Shown: positions 1-8,856, counted from the stretch's first letter. The stretch: DNA of 64,000 bases from Sphaerisporangium siamense (GCF_014205275.1 NZ_JACHND010000001.1:5642001-5706000), one strand, 5' to 3'. Numbers and translations: made by a program. The notes: generated by a model not told the origin, from the sequence alone.

Positions 1-1
1 G

Positions 2-400
2 CTCGCCGACCCCGGCGAGGAGGACCAGATGGTCAGCGACTACGCCACCAGCGAGGACGGCGTGGTCTGGACGTGGCACGGCACCGCGCTCAGCGGCCGT
101 CCCGGCTGCTGGGACTCCCGCGGCGCCAGGATCACCACGGTGGTCAGGCACGAGGGCGCGCTCGTCGCCGCCTATGACGGTCGCGCCACCGCGGGGGAGA
201 ACTACGAGGAGCGCACGGGGCTCGCCACGGGCACCGACCACGCGACGCTGACGCCGGTCGGTGAGGACCCGTTCGCGGTCTCGCCGTACGGCGGGCTGCG
301 CTACCTCGACGTCGTGGAGCTCCCCGACGGCCGCAAGCGCCTGTACTACGAGTACACGCGCCAGGACGGCGCCCACGAACTGCGCAGCGAACTGCGCTGA
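2..400 (+). CDS. C-terminal part of a beta-propeller glycosidase-like protein (5' end outside window)
   Basis: The frame is open from the first bases of the window, so the gene starts upstream and only about 132 C-terminal residues are visible. The text is typical of five-bladed propeller proteins of the glycosidase type: a DYATSEDGVVW strand, a WDSRGARI strand and an LYYEYTRQDGAHELRSE end, with repeated acidic and aromatic turns. An internal ATG at 29 exists but is not preceded by a gene boundary. No catalytic residue can be assigned from this fragment. The family call rests on general resemblance only. Confidence 0.6.
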   Translation, partial: LADPGEEDQMVSDYATSEDGVVWTWHGTALSGRPGCWDSRGARITTVVRHEGALVAAYDGRATAGENYEERTGLATGTDHATLTPVGEDPFAVSPYGGLRYLDVVELPDGRKRLYYEYTRQDGAHELRSELR

Positions 401-567
401 CCCGGCCCGCTCGACGGGCGGCCCCGGCATCGGGACGGGCGAGGGGTCCCGTGCCGGGGGACGCCCGGCTGAGCCGGAGCGTTCACTCCCGTCGCGCCGT
501 GGGCACGCGTCCGCGTCACGGAGGCGGGGTGGGCCTGCGCGGCGGGTAAGGGGGGCGGGCTTCCGGG

Positions 568-1557
568 TCAGGGGAGGCGGGGGCGGCCGTTGCGGGCCTG
601 GCGCTGGCCCGGGGGGCGGTCGCCCATGAGGCCGCCCGAGCGTTCGCGGGGGCGCAGCCAGTCGCCGAAGTCCTCGCCCGTGACCTCCTGGAGGAGAACG
701 ATGTCCTCCTCGAAGCGGGGGATGAGGGCCTGGCGCTGATCCCAGCTCAGCGGCCGGCGCGGCCTGCCGTTGTCCTGGAGCGCCCCTTCCAGCGACTCGG
801 TGAGGCGGCCCGCGAGCGAGCCGGGCAGGTGGCGCCCGACGGCGGCCCCGGCGCGGATCACCCGGGACAGCGCCTGGTGGCGCAGCGTCCGCTCGGGATG
901 GGCGGTGACGTTCTCGCGCGGCACCTCGGAGATGACGCCCCGTTCCACCCCGAGGAACCCGCAGATGCGGTCGAGGGTCTTCAGCGGCTCGTCGACGAGG
1001 TCGCGGTAGCGGAACACCAGCACGTTGTCCTGCGGGAACAGCCTGTACAGGTGGCGAAGCTGCTCGCCGTACCTGCCGAGCCCGACGTAGTGCCAGAAGG
1101 CCGACCACCCCGCCGCGATCCTGCGTTCCTCCTCGGCGCAGGCGCGCACCACGTCGCCCACCGGTTCGAGCCCCGCCGACCACAGGTGCGTCCAGTTGGA
1201 GTGCGCCCGCTCGACGGGGTCGCGCAGGACGACGATGAGCTTGGCGTGCGGGATCGCCGCGTGGATGCGGAGCTGCGCCCGCCGGTCGTACAGGTAGAAC
1301 GGCGTGGACTCGCCCGTGAGCGCGCCCGGGGGCGCGGCGTCGAACAGCGCCTCGTAGTCCTCGCGGCGCCATACGTGCTCGCGGAAGGTCTGCGTGTCTC
1401 CCGGACCGCCGCGTGTGGGCGGTGGTCCGTCGGTGAGGAAGTGCTTGGGCTCCTTGACGGCGGACATGAAGAGCGCCGGGTGTCGGGCGAGCGCCGCGTG
1501 CAAGGCCGTGGTTCCGGCCTTGGGGGCTCCGATCACCAGGAAGTCCGGTAGAGCCAT
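568..1557 (-). CDS. Sulfotransferase family protein
   Basis: This 329-residue protein is a PAPS-dependent sulfotransferase. The 5'-phosphosulfate loop is near the N-terminus (IGAPKAGTTALHAAL, residues about 8-22), followed by KEPKHF. The 3'-phosphate-binding segment VVLRDPVERAHSNW lies near residue 110. Length fits bacterial sulfotransferases acting on small molecules or carbohydrates, but the acceptor cannot be read. The ATG at 1557 has a GAGGGGAT ribosome site. It is transcribed alone; upstream (1558-1774) is an unusually A/T-rich stretch that probably holds its promoter. Confidence 0.9.
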   Translation of the reverse strand: MALPDFLVIGAPKAGTTALHAALARHPALFMSAVKEPKHFLTDGPPPTRGGPGDTQTFREHVWRREDYEALFDAAPPGALTGESTPFYLYDRRAQLRIHAAIPHAKLIVVLRDPVERAHSNWTHLWSAGLEPVGDVVRACAEEERRIAAGWSAFWHYVGLGRYGEQLRHLYRLFPQDNVLVFRYRDLVDEPLKTLDRICGFLGVERGVISEVPRENVTAHPERTLRHQALSRVIRAGAAVGRHLPGSLAGRLTESLEGALQDNGRPRRPLSWDQRQALIPRFEEDIVLLQEVTGEDFGDWLRPRERSGGLMGDRPPGQRQARNGRPRLP

Positions 1558-1774
1558 CCGATCCCCTCGGTGAAGACGGCAATATCGATCATTATACCCA
1601 CTTAATACATAGGAAAAGTGGATATTGCCGCAGCATGGCGATCACTTTGGCCGGAAGTGGCCGCATCAGGGGGGAGTTCCTCCGTTGCGGGATGAACAGG
1701 GCACTCCCGGGCGGATCGCCGGCATCCCGCGCCGGGACCTCGGCGATCCGGAGCGCCGCGACCGCGCGCGGGGG

Positions 1775-2476
1775 TCAGGTGAGCGTGGCGCCGACGAGGT
1801 TGCCGATGCCGAAGGTCACGGCCGCGGCGGCCGTGCCCAGCAGGAGCTGCCTGGCGCCGCTGAGCAGAGGAGAGCGCGTGGTCAGCCGTCCCACCAGGGC
1901 GCCCGTGCCGGCCAGTCCGAGGGCGGTCAGCACGATGGCGGCGACCATCGAGGTGAAGCCGAACAGGAACGGCAGCACCGGGACGAGCGCGCCGATCGAG
2001 AACGCCACGAACGACGACCCGGCCGCCAGCCACGGCGAGGGCAGGTCGTCGGGGTCCACCCCGAGCTCCTCGCGGGCGTGCACCCGCCAGGCGACGTCGT
2101 CGCGGCTGTGGAGCTGCCGCGCCACCTCCTGGGCCAGCTCGGGCGCGAGGCCGCGCGACTCGTAGAGGGCGGCCAGCTCGTCCTGCTCGGCCTGCGGGTT
2201 CCTGGCGATCTCGTGGCGCTCGACGGCGATCTCGGCGAGCGTCATCTCCGACTGGGAGCGCACCGAGGTGTACTCGCCGGTGGCCATCGAGAACGCTCCG
2301 GCGGCCAGCCCGGCGAGCCCGGCCACGGTCACGGTCTTGGCGGTGGCGCCGCCGCCCACCACTCCGGCGATGAGGGAGGCGTTGGAGACGAGCCCGTCCA
2401 TCACGCCGAACACGGCGGGACGCAACCAGCCCCCGGTCACGTCCCTGTGGCGGTGATGGATCTCAGCCCTTGTCAT
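1775..2476 (-). CDS. VIT1/CCC1 family Fe/Mn transporter
   Basis: A 233-residue membrane protein of the VIT/CCC1 family, which moves Fe2+ or Mn2+ out of the cytosol. Visible hallmarks are the first helix DGLVSNASLIAGVVGGG, the second helix AGAFSMATGEYTSVRSQ, the Glu-rich soluble metal-binding loop (residues about 85-150) and three C-terminal helices ending in GIGNLVGATLT. The ATG at 2476 (MTRAEIHHRH) is preferred over an in-frame TTG at 2491. It is followed, in the opposite-facing sense, by the sulfotransferase promoter region; no regulator is adjacent. Confidence 0.92.
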   Translation of the reverse strand: MTRAEIHHRHRDVTGGWLRPAVFGVMDGLVSNASLIAGVVGGGATAKTVTVAGLAGLAAGAFSMATGEYTSVRSQSEMTLAEIAVERHEIARNPQAEQDELAALYESRGLAPELAQEVARQLHSRDDVAWRVHAREELGVDPDDLPSPWLAAGSSFVAFSIGALVPVLPFLFGFTSMVAAIVLTALGLAGTGALVGRLTTRSPLLSGARQLLLGTAAAAVTFGIGNLVGATLT

Positions 2477-2521
2477 ACCAGAACTGTACAAATCACAAGC
2501 GTCACCAGGCGAACGGGCGGG

Positions 2522-3862
2522 TCACTCGTCGGCGGCGTCCTCCGGGGTGCGCCGGGCCAGCGCCGCGAGGGCGGCCAGCGCCTCGGACAGGACGTCCACG
2601 GGCGGGGAGGCGAGGCCGAGGCGCACGGCCGCAGGGGCGCTGCGGGCGCTGACGGCGAAGGACGCGGCAGGCGTGACCGCGATGCCCCGGCGCGCCGCCG
2701 CCGCGACGAAGGTCTCGGCGCGCCACGGCGGAGGCAGCTCCCACCAGCAGAAGTAAGCGTGCGGGTCGGTCCGGACGGCGAACCCGGCCAGGTGGCGCGC
2801 GGCCACCCGCTGGCGCAGCGCGGCGTCGCGGCGCTTGGCCCGCTCGACCTCGGCCACGGTGCCGTCCGCGATCCAGCGGGCCGCGGCCGACAGGGCGAAG
2901 CCGGTGGCCGTCCAGGCCCCTGAGCGCAGGGCGGCGGCGACGGGCGCCGACAGCTCGGCGGGGGCCAGCGCGAACCCGATCGTCAGGCCGGGAGCCAGCC
3001 GCTTGGACAGGCTGTCGGCGAGGACGGTCCGCTCGGGGGCGAGCGCGGCGAGCGGTGGTTCGGCGTCCTCGCGGAGGAAGGCCCAGATCGCGTCCTCGAC
3101 GGCGTGCAGCCCGAGGTCGCGCAGCGTGGCGGCCAGGTCCGCGCGCCGCGCCGGCGGCATCGTGAGCCCGAGCGGGTTGTGCAGGGTGGTCTGCAGGTAG
3201 ACCGCGCGCAGCGGGGCCCGGCGGTGCGCGGCGGCCAGGGCGTCCGGGCGCATCCCGTCCTCGTCGGCGGCGATCGGGACCAGCGTGACGCCGAGCCGCC
3301 CGGCGATGACCTTGATCATGGGGTAGGTGAGGGCGTCCACGCCGAGCCGCCCTCCGGCCGGGACCAGCGCGGCGACCGCGCCGGCCACCGCCTGCCTGCC
3401 GTTCCCGGCGAACAGCAGCCGCGCCGGGCCGGGCTCCCAGCCGCCCCGGGCGATCAGCCGGGCCGTCGCCTCGCGCGCCTCGGGCGTGCCGGACGGGCCG
3501 GCCGGGAGCAGGGCGGAGGTCAGCACGTCGGGCCGCAGGAGGCCGCCGAGCGCCCCGGCGAGCAGGGCCGCCTGCCCTTCCACGACCGGGTAGTTGAGCT
3601 CCAGGTCGACGCGGGCGGCGCCGGGCTCGACCAGGGCCGGTCCCGGAGGCCGGTCCCCGGCCCGGACGAACGTGCCCCGGCCCACCTCGCCGGTGACCAG
3701 CCCGCGGCGGCCGAGCTCCCGGTACACGCGGGCGGCGGTGGAGCCCGCGATGCCCCGGCGGCGGGCGAACGCGCGCTGGGGCGGCAGACGGTCGCCCGGC
3801 CGCAGCCGCCCGGCGGCGATGTCGGCGGCCAGGGCGTCCGCGATGCTCCGATAGTCCTCCAC
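2522..3862 (-). CDS. MocR/PdxR family regulator (GntR winged helix fused to aminotransferase fold)
   Basis: This 446-residue protein has an N-terminal GntR winged helix (residues about 1-70, with AFARRRGIAGSTAARVYREL) and a long fold-type-I aminotransferase domain. The PLP-binding lysine is in ADSLSKRLAPGLTIGF. MocR proteins bind PLP or an amino-acid adduct and act as activator or repressor. It starts at a GTG at 3862 and is divergent from the alpha/beta hydrolase at 3993. The 130-bp gap holds a repeated ATTGCACCGAG motif, the likely operator, so the hydrolase and the regulator itself are probable targets. Confidence 0.9.
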   Translation of the reverse strand: MEDYRSIADALAADIAAGRLRPGDRLPPQRAFARRRGIAGSTAARVYRELGRRGLVTGEVGRGTFVRAGDRPPGPALVEPGAARVDLELNYPVVEGQAALLAGALGGLLRPDVLTSALLPAGPSGTPEAREATARLIARGGWEPGPARLLFAGNGRQAVAGAVAALVPAGGRLGVDALTYPMIKVIAGRLGVTLVPIAADEDGMRPDALAAAHRRAPLRAVYLQTTLHNPLGLTMPPARRADLAATLRDLGLHAVEDAIWAFLREDAEPPLAALAPERTVLADSLSKRLAPGLTIGFALAPAELSAPVAAALRSGAWTATGFALSAAARWIADGTVAEVERAKRRDAALRQRVAARHLAGFAVRTDPHAYFCWWELPPPWRAETFVAAAARRGIAVTPAASFAVSARSAPAAVRLGLASPPVDVLSEALAALAALARRTPEDAADE

Positions 3863-3896
3863 ACGCGCCTCGTCTCAATCGACGGCAAAGCCTGAT

Positions 3897-3930
3897 ATTG
3901 CACCGAGTGCAAAGATAGCATTGCACCGAG
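3897..3930. promoter_or_regulatory. Probable MocR operator: direct repeats plus palindrome
   Basis: The 11-mer ATTGCACCGAG occurs at 3897-3907 and again at 3920-3930, 23 bp apart. The first copy is embedded in a perfect inverted repeat TTGCAC-cga-GTGCAA (3898-3912). Direct repeats about two helical turns apart between a MocR gene and its divergent neighbour are the arrangement known for this family. Binding itself is inferred. Confidence 0.6.
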
Positions 3931-3992
3931 GTTGGGCGGCCTTCTAGCATCGCGTTGAGCGCGGCGCACGACCGCGCGGGACGGGGGATCAG

Positions 3993-4823
3993 GTGGAGGT
4001 CAGGACCGGGCGCGCGGTCGTGAACGGCGTCACGATCGCCTACGACGATGCGGGCGCCGGCGAGCCGCTGGTGCTCGTGCACGGGCACCCCTTCGACCGT
4101 TCGATGTGGGCGCCGCAGGTCGCCGCGCTCGCCGGGCCCACCCGGCGCGTCGTCGTGCCCGACCTGCGCGGCTACGGGCAGAGCGAGGTCGTCCCCGGCA
4201 CGACGCCGCTCGGCGCGTTCGCGCGCGACATCGCCGCCCTGCTCGACCACCTCGGGCTGGACGGGGCCGTGATCGGCGGCCTGTCGATGGGCGGCCAGAT
4301 CGTCATGGAGTTCTGCCGCCTGTTCCCCGAGCGGGTGCGCGGGCTGCTGCTCGCCGACACCTTCGCCGGGGCCGACACCGCCGAAGGCCGGCGGGCCCGG
4401 CGGGACCAGGCCGAGCGGCTGCTGCGCGAGGGCATGGGCCCCTACGCCGAGGAGGTCCTGACCAAGATGATCGCCCCCTACAACGCCGAGGCCCTGCCCG
4501 AGGTCGCCGCGCACGTGCTCGGCATGATGCGCGCCGCCCCGCCGGCGGGGGCCGCGGCGGCGCTGCGCGGCCGGGCCGAGCGCCCCTCCTACGGCGACCT
4601 GCTCGGCACGGTCACGGTGCCGACGCTGGTCGTGGTGGGCCGGGACGACGAGTTCACCCCCGTGACCGACGCCGAGTACATGCGCGACCGGGTCCCCGGG
4701 GCCACGCTCGTGGTGGTCGAGGGCGCCGGCCATCTGCCCAACCTGGAACGCCCGCGGCGGTTCAACGAGGCTCTCCGCGGCCTGCTGTCCGCCGTCGAGG
4801 ACGCCGCCGCCCTGGCGTCCTAG
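3993..4823 (+). CDS. Alpha/beta hydrolase
   Basis: A 276-residue alpha/beta-fold hydrolase with a complete catalytic set. The oxyanion strand is LVLVHGHPFDRS, the nucleophile elbow is GGLSMGG (Ser98), the acid is in VVGRDDEF and the histidine is in GAGHLPNLERP. The sequence is closest in style to the 3-oxoadipate enol-lactonase / peroxidase-like group, but the substrate is unknown. It starts at a GTG at 3993. It is divergent from MocR and its stop is followed at once by a strong hairpin. Confidence 0.9.
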   Translation: MEVRTGRAVVNGVTIAYDDAGAGEPLVLVHGHPFDRSMWAPQVAALAGPTRRVVVPDLRGYGQSEVVPGTTPLGAFARDIAALLDHLGLDGAVIGGLSMGGQIVMEFCRLFPERVRGLLLADTFAGADTAEGRRARRDQAERLLREGMGPYAEEVLTKMIAPYNAEALPEVAAHVLGMMRAAPPAGAAAALRGRAERPSYGDLLGTVTVPTLVVVGRDDEFTPVTDAEYMRDRVPGATLVVVEGAGHLPNLERPRRFNEALRGLLSAVEDAAALAS

Positions 4824-6456
4824 GCCGCCGCGCCCCCTGATCGCTTCCCGGGGGCGCGGCGGCGGGTCCGCACGCGCGGACGGCGGGCTCGGCCGGGGAC
4901 GCCGTCCGCGCCGCGGTGCCCGGCTCGACGCGGCGCAGCAGCACCATGGCGAGGACGGCCGTCGCCGCCATGACCACCGCCCCGGCCGCCGCCGTCACGT
5001 TCATCCCCTCGGTGAAGGCGTCCCTGGCCGCCCGCAGCAGCGCGTCCCCGGCCGGGCCGGGCACCCGCGCCGCCGCGGCGACGGCCGCCGCCAGCGTGTC
5101 GCCCGCCGTCCGCGCCGCCTCCGGGGACAGCCCGGGAATCGACGGCTCCGCCATCCGCCCGCCGTAGACGGCGGCGCCGACGCTGCCGAGCACCGCCATG
5201 CCGAGCGCCCCGCCGAGCTCGCTGCCGGTCTCCGACAGCGCCGACGCGGCGCCGGCCCGCTCCGGCGGCGCCGCCGTGAGGACCATGTCGGCGGTCAGCG
5301 TGGCCGCCATCAGGACGCCGGAGGCCAGCGCCGACACCGCGGTCGCGAACAGCCACAGCGGAGAGTCGGGCCGCAGCGCCGCCAGCAGCACGAACCCGCC
5401 GGCGGCGACGGACAGGGCCACGGCCAGCACGTGCCCGGGACGCATCCGCCGCGCCAGCGCGCCGGACAGGGTGATGCCCGCCACGATGGCAGGGACCACG
5501 ACCAGCGACCACAGGGCGGCGGCGAAGGGCCGCATGCCGAGCACGAGCTGCAGGTACTGGTTGGTGTGGAGCGAACCGCCGATGAAGCCGAACATCACCA
5601 CCGTGTTCACCGCGAGGGAGGTGCCGAAGGTGCGGCGCCGCAGCAGGGCCGGCTCGATCAGCGGGGCCGCGGCGCGGCGCTGCCGGCGCAGGAACGCGGC
5701 GCCGAGGAGCAGCCCGCCGACGAGGCAGAGCAGGGGGAGGGGCTCGAACCCGTTCACCGCCGTCTCCTTGACGCCGTAGATGGCGGCGATCACCGCGGCC
5801 AGTGACAGCAGCGCGCCGGGCAGGTCGAAGCGGCCGGGGGCCGGGGCGCGGAACTCGGGCAGCAGCACCGGGCCGAGCACGAGCAGCAGCGCCATCGCGG
5901 GCACGTTGACCAGGAACGCCGAGCCCCACCAGTAGTGCTCCAGCAGGAACCCGCCGACGATGGGGCCGATCACGGCGCCCCCGGTCATGCCGCCGGTCCA
6001 GATCGCGACGGCGGTCTTGCGCTGGAGCGGGTCGTGGAACATGGTGCGGATCAGCGCCAGCGTCGAGGGCATCAGCGTGGCCCCGGCCAGCCCCAGCACC
6101 GCCCGGGCCGCGATCAGCGCCTCGGCGCTGCCGGCGTGGGCGGCGGCCAGCGAGGCGACGCCGAACGCCCCGGCTCCGGCGATCAGCAGCCGGCGGCGGC
6201 CGATCCTGTCGCCGACGGCGCCCATCGTGATCAGCATGCCGGCCAGCACGAACCCGTAGATGTCCATCATCCAGAGCTGCTGGGTGCCGGTCGGGGCCAG
6301 ATCGGCGCTGATGAACGGCAGCGCCAGGAACAGCACGCTGAGGTCCATCGAGACGAGCAGGCACGGCAGCACGAGCATGGCCAAGCCGGTCCATTCCTTG
6401 TGGCCGGCCCTGGCCCTGCTGCCGGTGAAGCTGCCGGTGACGTCCGGTTCCGCCAT
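4762..6456 (-). CDS. MFS transporter, DHA2 (14-helix) drug exporter family
   Basis: This 564-residue major facilitator begins at ATG 6456 (MAEPDVTGSF). It has about 14 hydrophobic helices, the motif A loop GAVGDRIGRRRLL after helix 2, and the LVSMDLSVLFLALP first helix typical of EmrB/QacA-type proton-driven multidrug exporters. The last 45 residues are an unusual Arg/Pro-rich tail that overlaps the convergent hydrolase gene by 62 bp and its hairpin, so the natural C-terminus may differ. It follows a second exporter (6564-8012) in the same direction, with a 107-bp gap. Confidence 0.88.
   Translation of the reverse strand: MAEPDVTGSFTGSRARAGHKEWTGLAMLVLPCLLVSMDLSVLFLALPFISADLAPTGTQQLWMMDIYGFVLAGMLITMGAVGDRIGRRRLLIAGAGAFGVASLAAAHAGSAEALIAARAVLGLAGATLMPSTLALIRTMFHDPLQRKTAVAIWTGGMTGGAVIGPIVGGFLLEHYWWGSAFLVNVPAMALLLVLGPVLLPEFRAPAPGRFDLPGALLSLAAVIAAIYGVKETAVNGFEPLPLLCLVGGLLLGAAFLRRQRRAAAPLIEPALLRRRTFGTSLAVNTVVMFGFIGGSLHTNQYLQLVLGMRPFAAALWSLVVVPAIVAGITLSGALARRMRPGHVLAVALSVAAGGFVLLAALRPDSPLWLFATAVSALASGVLMAATLTADMVLTAAPPERAGAASALSETGSELGGALGMAVLGSVGAAVYGGRMAEPSIPGLSPEAARTAGDTLAAAVAAAARVPGPAGDALLRAARDAFTEGMNVTAAAGAVVMAATAVLAMVLLRRVEPGTAARTASPAEPAVRACGPAAAPPGSDQGARRPRTPGRRRPRRRTAGRGEPR
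4825..4862 (+). terminator. Hairpin terminator after the alpha/beta hydrolase
   Basis: A perfect 13-bp stem, CCGCCGCGCCCCC with GGGGGCGCGGCGG, encloses a 12-nt loop and begins one base after the hydrolase stop codon. There is no U tract, as is usual in very high-GC actinomycetes. It lies inside the 3' end of the convergent MFS reading frame. Confidence 0.65.
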
Positions 6457-6563
6457 GTCGGGGACTCTCCTTCGCGGGTGCGGCGGGGCGCTGTCCCGCA
6501 CACCCTCGGCGGGGGCGCTGACCGTGCGCGCACCGGACGCTGACCGCGCCGGTCCGCGACCGG

Positions 6564-8012
6564 TCAGACCCGGGCGGCCTCGGGCGCCTGGGCGTCGGCG
6601 GGGGCCGCGGCGGGCCGGGCGCCGCGCAGGACGGTCAGGGCCAGCACGAGCGCGGCCAGCAGCAGGCCGGTCCCGACCGTGAAGGCCAGGTGGAACCCTC
6701 CGGTCAGCGCGGCGGCCCGCTCCGCGCCCCCGGCCAGGGCGGTGTCGGCGGAGGCGGCGGCGATCGTGCCGAGGACGGCCAGGCCCACGGCGCCGCCGAC
6801 CTGCTGGGTGGTGTTGAACAGCCCCGACGCGAGCCCGGCGTCGTCGGGACGCGCGGCGGACATGGCAAGGGTGGTGAGCGCGGTGATCGCCAGGCCGAAA
6901 CCGCCGCCCGACAGCATGGTCGGCAGCAGGTCGGTGACGTAGCGGGCGTCGGCGGTGGGCAGCCGGGTGAGCAGGCCGATGCCCACGGTCAGCAGCGCCA
7001 GCCCGGCGACCAGCACCCGGCGCTCGCCGAACCGGGCGATCAGCGGCGCGGCGACCAGCAGCGAGACCACCGCGATGGCCGCGGCGCAGGGCAGCATGGC
7101 AAGGCCCGTCTCGCTGGCGCTGTACCCGAGGACGTTCTGCATGTAGAGGGCGATGAGCACCTGGAAGGAGAACAGCGCCGCGACCATGAGCGTCTGGATC
7201 GCGTTGGCGCCGGTGACGTTCCTGGAGGCGAACACGCGCAGGGGGAGCAGCGGCCGCGCGGCCCTGGCCTGGCGCAGGACGAAGGCGGCGAGCAACGCCA
7301 CCGAGACCGCGCCGAAGCCGAGGGTGTGCGCGGAGGCCCAGCCCTGGTCCTCGGCCTCGACGATCGTGTAGACGCCGAGCATCAGCCCGGCGGTGACCAG
7401 CGCGGCGCCGAGGACGTCGGCGCCCGCGCGGGTGCCGAGCCCGCGGTCGGCCGCCAGCACCCGCACGGAGAGCACGATCGCCAGCAGGCCGATGGGCACG
7501 TTGATGAAGAAGATCCAGTGCCAGCTCAGGCCCTGGGTGAGCACGCCGCCGAGCACCTGCCCGAGCGAGGCGCCGCCCGCGCCGACGAAGCTGAACGCGC
7601 CGAACGCCTTGGCGCGCTCGGCGGGCCCGGGGTACAGCGTCACGATCATGCCGAGGCTGACCGCGGAGGCCATCGCGCCGCCGAGGCCCTGCAGGAACCG
7701 CGCGGCGATGAGCATCTCGGGCCCGCTCGCCAGCCCGCACAGCGCGGAGGCGGCGCTGAACAGCGCGAGTCCGGCCACGAACACGTGCCTGCGGCCGAGC
7801 AGGTCGCCGAGCCGTCCGGCCAGCAGCAGGAACCCGCCGAAGGCGATCAAGTAGGCGTTGACGGTCCAGGTCAGGCCGGAGGGGGTGAAGCCGAGGTCAC
7901 GCTGCATGGCCGGGAGCGCCACGGTGACGATCACCCCGTCCAGGACGATCATCAGCATCCCGGCGCACAGGATCGCGAGCGCCAGGGTGCGCGAACGCGC
8001 GGAGGTGGACAT
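6564..8012 (-). CDS. MFS transporter, DHA2 family, MarR-linked
   Basis: A 482-residue, roughly 14-helix exporter. Its first helix contains MLMIVLDGVIVTVALPAMQRDL, followed by motif A GRLGDLLGRRHVF, and the motif-C-like stretch GLSWHWIFFINVPIG is typical of the actinorhodin-transporter/EmrB group. The ATG at 8012 has a GGAGAGAC ribosome site. It sits 72 bp downstream of a MarR gene in the same direction, with a palindrome in that gap. It is therefore most likely a MarR-repressed drug or metabolite efflux pump. The substrate cannot be read. Confidence 0.92.
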   Translation of the reverse strand: MSTSARSRTLALAILCAGMLMIVLDGVIVTVALPAMQRDLGFTPSGLTWTVNAYLIAFGGFLLLAGRLGDLLGRRHVFVAGLALFSAASALCGLASGPEMLIAARFLQGLGGAMASAVSLGMIVTLYPGPAERAKAFGAFSFVGAGGASLGQVLGGVLTQGLSWHWIFFINVPIGLLAIVLSVRVLAADRGLGTRAGADVLGAALVTAGLMLGVYTIVEAEDQGWASAHTLGFGAVSVALLAAFVLRQARAARPLLPLRVFASRNVTGANAIQTLMVAALFSFQVLIALYMQNVLGYSASETGLAMLPCAAAIAVVSLLVAAPLIARFGERRVLVAGLALLTVGIGLLTRLPTADARYVTDLLPTMLSGGGFGLAITALTTLAMSAARPDDAGLASGLFNTTQQVGGAVGLAVLGTIAAASADTALAGGAERAAALTGGFHLAFTVGTGLLLAALVLALTVLRGARPAAAPADAQAPEAARV

Positions 8013-8052
8013 GTCTCTCCTGTTCGGTAGAACGACAGAAGAGACCGTAGCA

Positions 8053-8074
8053 GATACTCTGTTAACAGACTATC
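8053..8074. promoter_or_regulatory. Probable MarR operator
   Basis: A 22-bp near-palindrome is centred on the perfect 12-bp palindrome TCTGTTAACAGA, with outer arms GATA and TATC. It lies in the 72-bp gap between the MarR gene and the exporter gene. The position fits repression of the exporter promoter. Confidence 0.6.
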
Positions 8075-8084
8075 TTTCAGGGGA

Positions 8085-8573
8085 CTACTTGCGCGATTGG
8101 CGCGGCCTGCGCACCGGCCTGTCGCACTCGACGGGCTTGGACAGCTCCCCCTCCACCAGGCGGGCCAGCGCGTCGACGAACGCCTGCCGCTGGTCCTCGG
8201 GCAGGAACCCCAGCACCTCCGCGTGCACCCGGTCGACGATCTCCTGACCGCGCCGCACGTTCTCCTCGCCGAGGGGTGTGACCGCGATGATGCGCGCGCG
8301 CCGGTCGGTCGTGGACGGGCGGCGCTCGGCCAGGCCCTCGCGCTCCAGCTCGTCCACGGTCACGACCATGGTGGTCTTGTCCAGGTCGGTCATCTCGGCG
8401 ATCTGGATCTGCGTGCGCTCGGCCTCCATGGCGTGGTACAGCACGCAGTGCGCGCGCGGCGAGCTGCCGATCTCGGCCAACGCGGCGGTGAGCCGGGTGG
8501 TCATCACGTGGGCGGCGTGCGCCAGCATGCCGGTGAGGTCGCGAACGGTTCTGGAGGGCGCGGGCGTGCTCAT
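8085..8573 (-). CDS. MarR family transcriptional regulator
   Basis: A 162-residue MarR-type winged-helix dimer. The recognition region is QIAEMTDLDKTTMVVTVDELEREGLAERRPSTTDRRARIIAVTP, in which the DRRA wing is characteristic. MarR proteins usually repress an adjacent efflux gene and are released by phenolic or drug-like ligands. It lies upstream of and in line with the DHA2 exporter. The A/T-rich segment just before its start (8580-8615) is the probable shared promoter. Confidence 0.92.
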   Translation of the reverse strand: MSTPAPSRTVRDLTGMLAHAAHVMTTRLTAALAEIGSSPRAHCVLYHAMEAERTQIQIAEMTDLDKTTMVVTVDELEREGLAERRPSTTDRRARIIAVTPLGEENVRRGQEIVDRVHAEVLGFLPEDQRQAFVDALARLVEGELSKPVECDRPVRRPRQSRK

Positions 8574-8682
8574 GCCTCCGAGAATACGTTAGGTAATGGA
8601 TAGTTTTGTAGCGGGACTACTACGCCGGCGTGTTCACCGCCCGTCCGTCCAGGGCCCTCGCGCGGGCGGGCGCACGCCCTGA

Positions 8683-8793
8683 CAGGCTGGCGAGACCGTC
8701 CTCACCCGCCGCCCGGCCGCCCTCTACAAGGAGGCCATCGTCCGCGGCACCATCATCGCCATGCGCCACCCCGCGATCCCCTCCTCCCTGTGA
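8683..8793 (+). pseudogene. Possible 3' remnant of an unrecognised gene
   Basis: A 36-codon open stretch reading QAGETVLTRRPAALYKEAIV... and ending HPAIPSSL-stop has G or C at nearly every third position, as real genes here do. It has no start codon or ribosome site and is preceded directly by a stop. This looks like the tail of a gene whose body is gone. I cannot identify the parent family. Confidence 0.25.
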
Positions 8794-8856
8794 CCCCCGT
8801 GCGGCCCGCCGGATGACAAGCGCCTGGACGCCCGGGACCGCGGCGCCCCGCCTCCG

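Noticed and set aside
1625-2923. Long plus-strand frames over the VIT and MocR genes
   Set aside because: No domain and no ribosome site; the opposite strand encodes clear VIT and MocR proteins.
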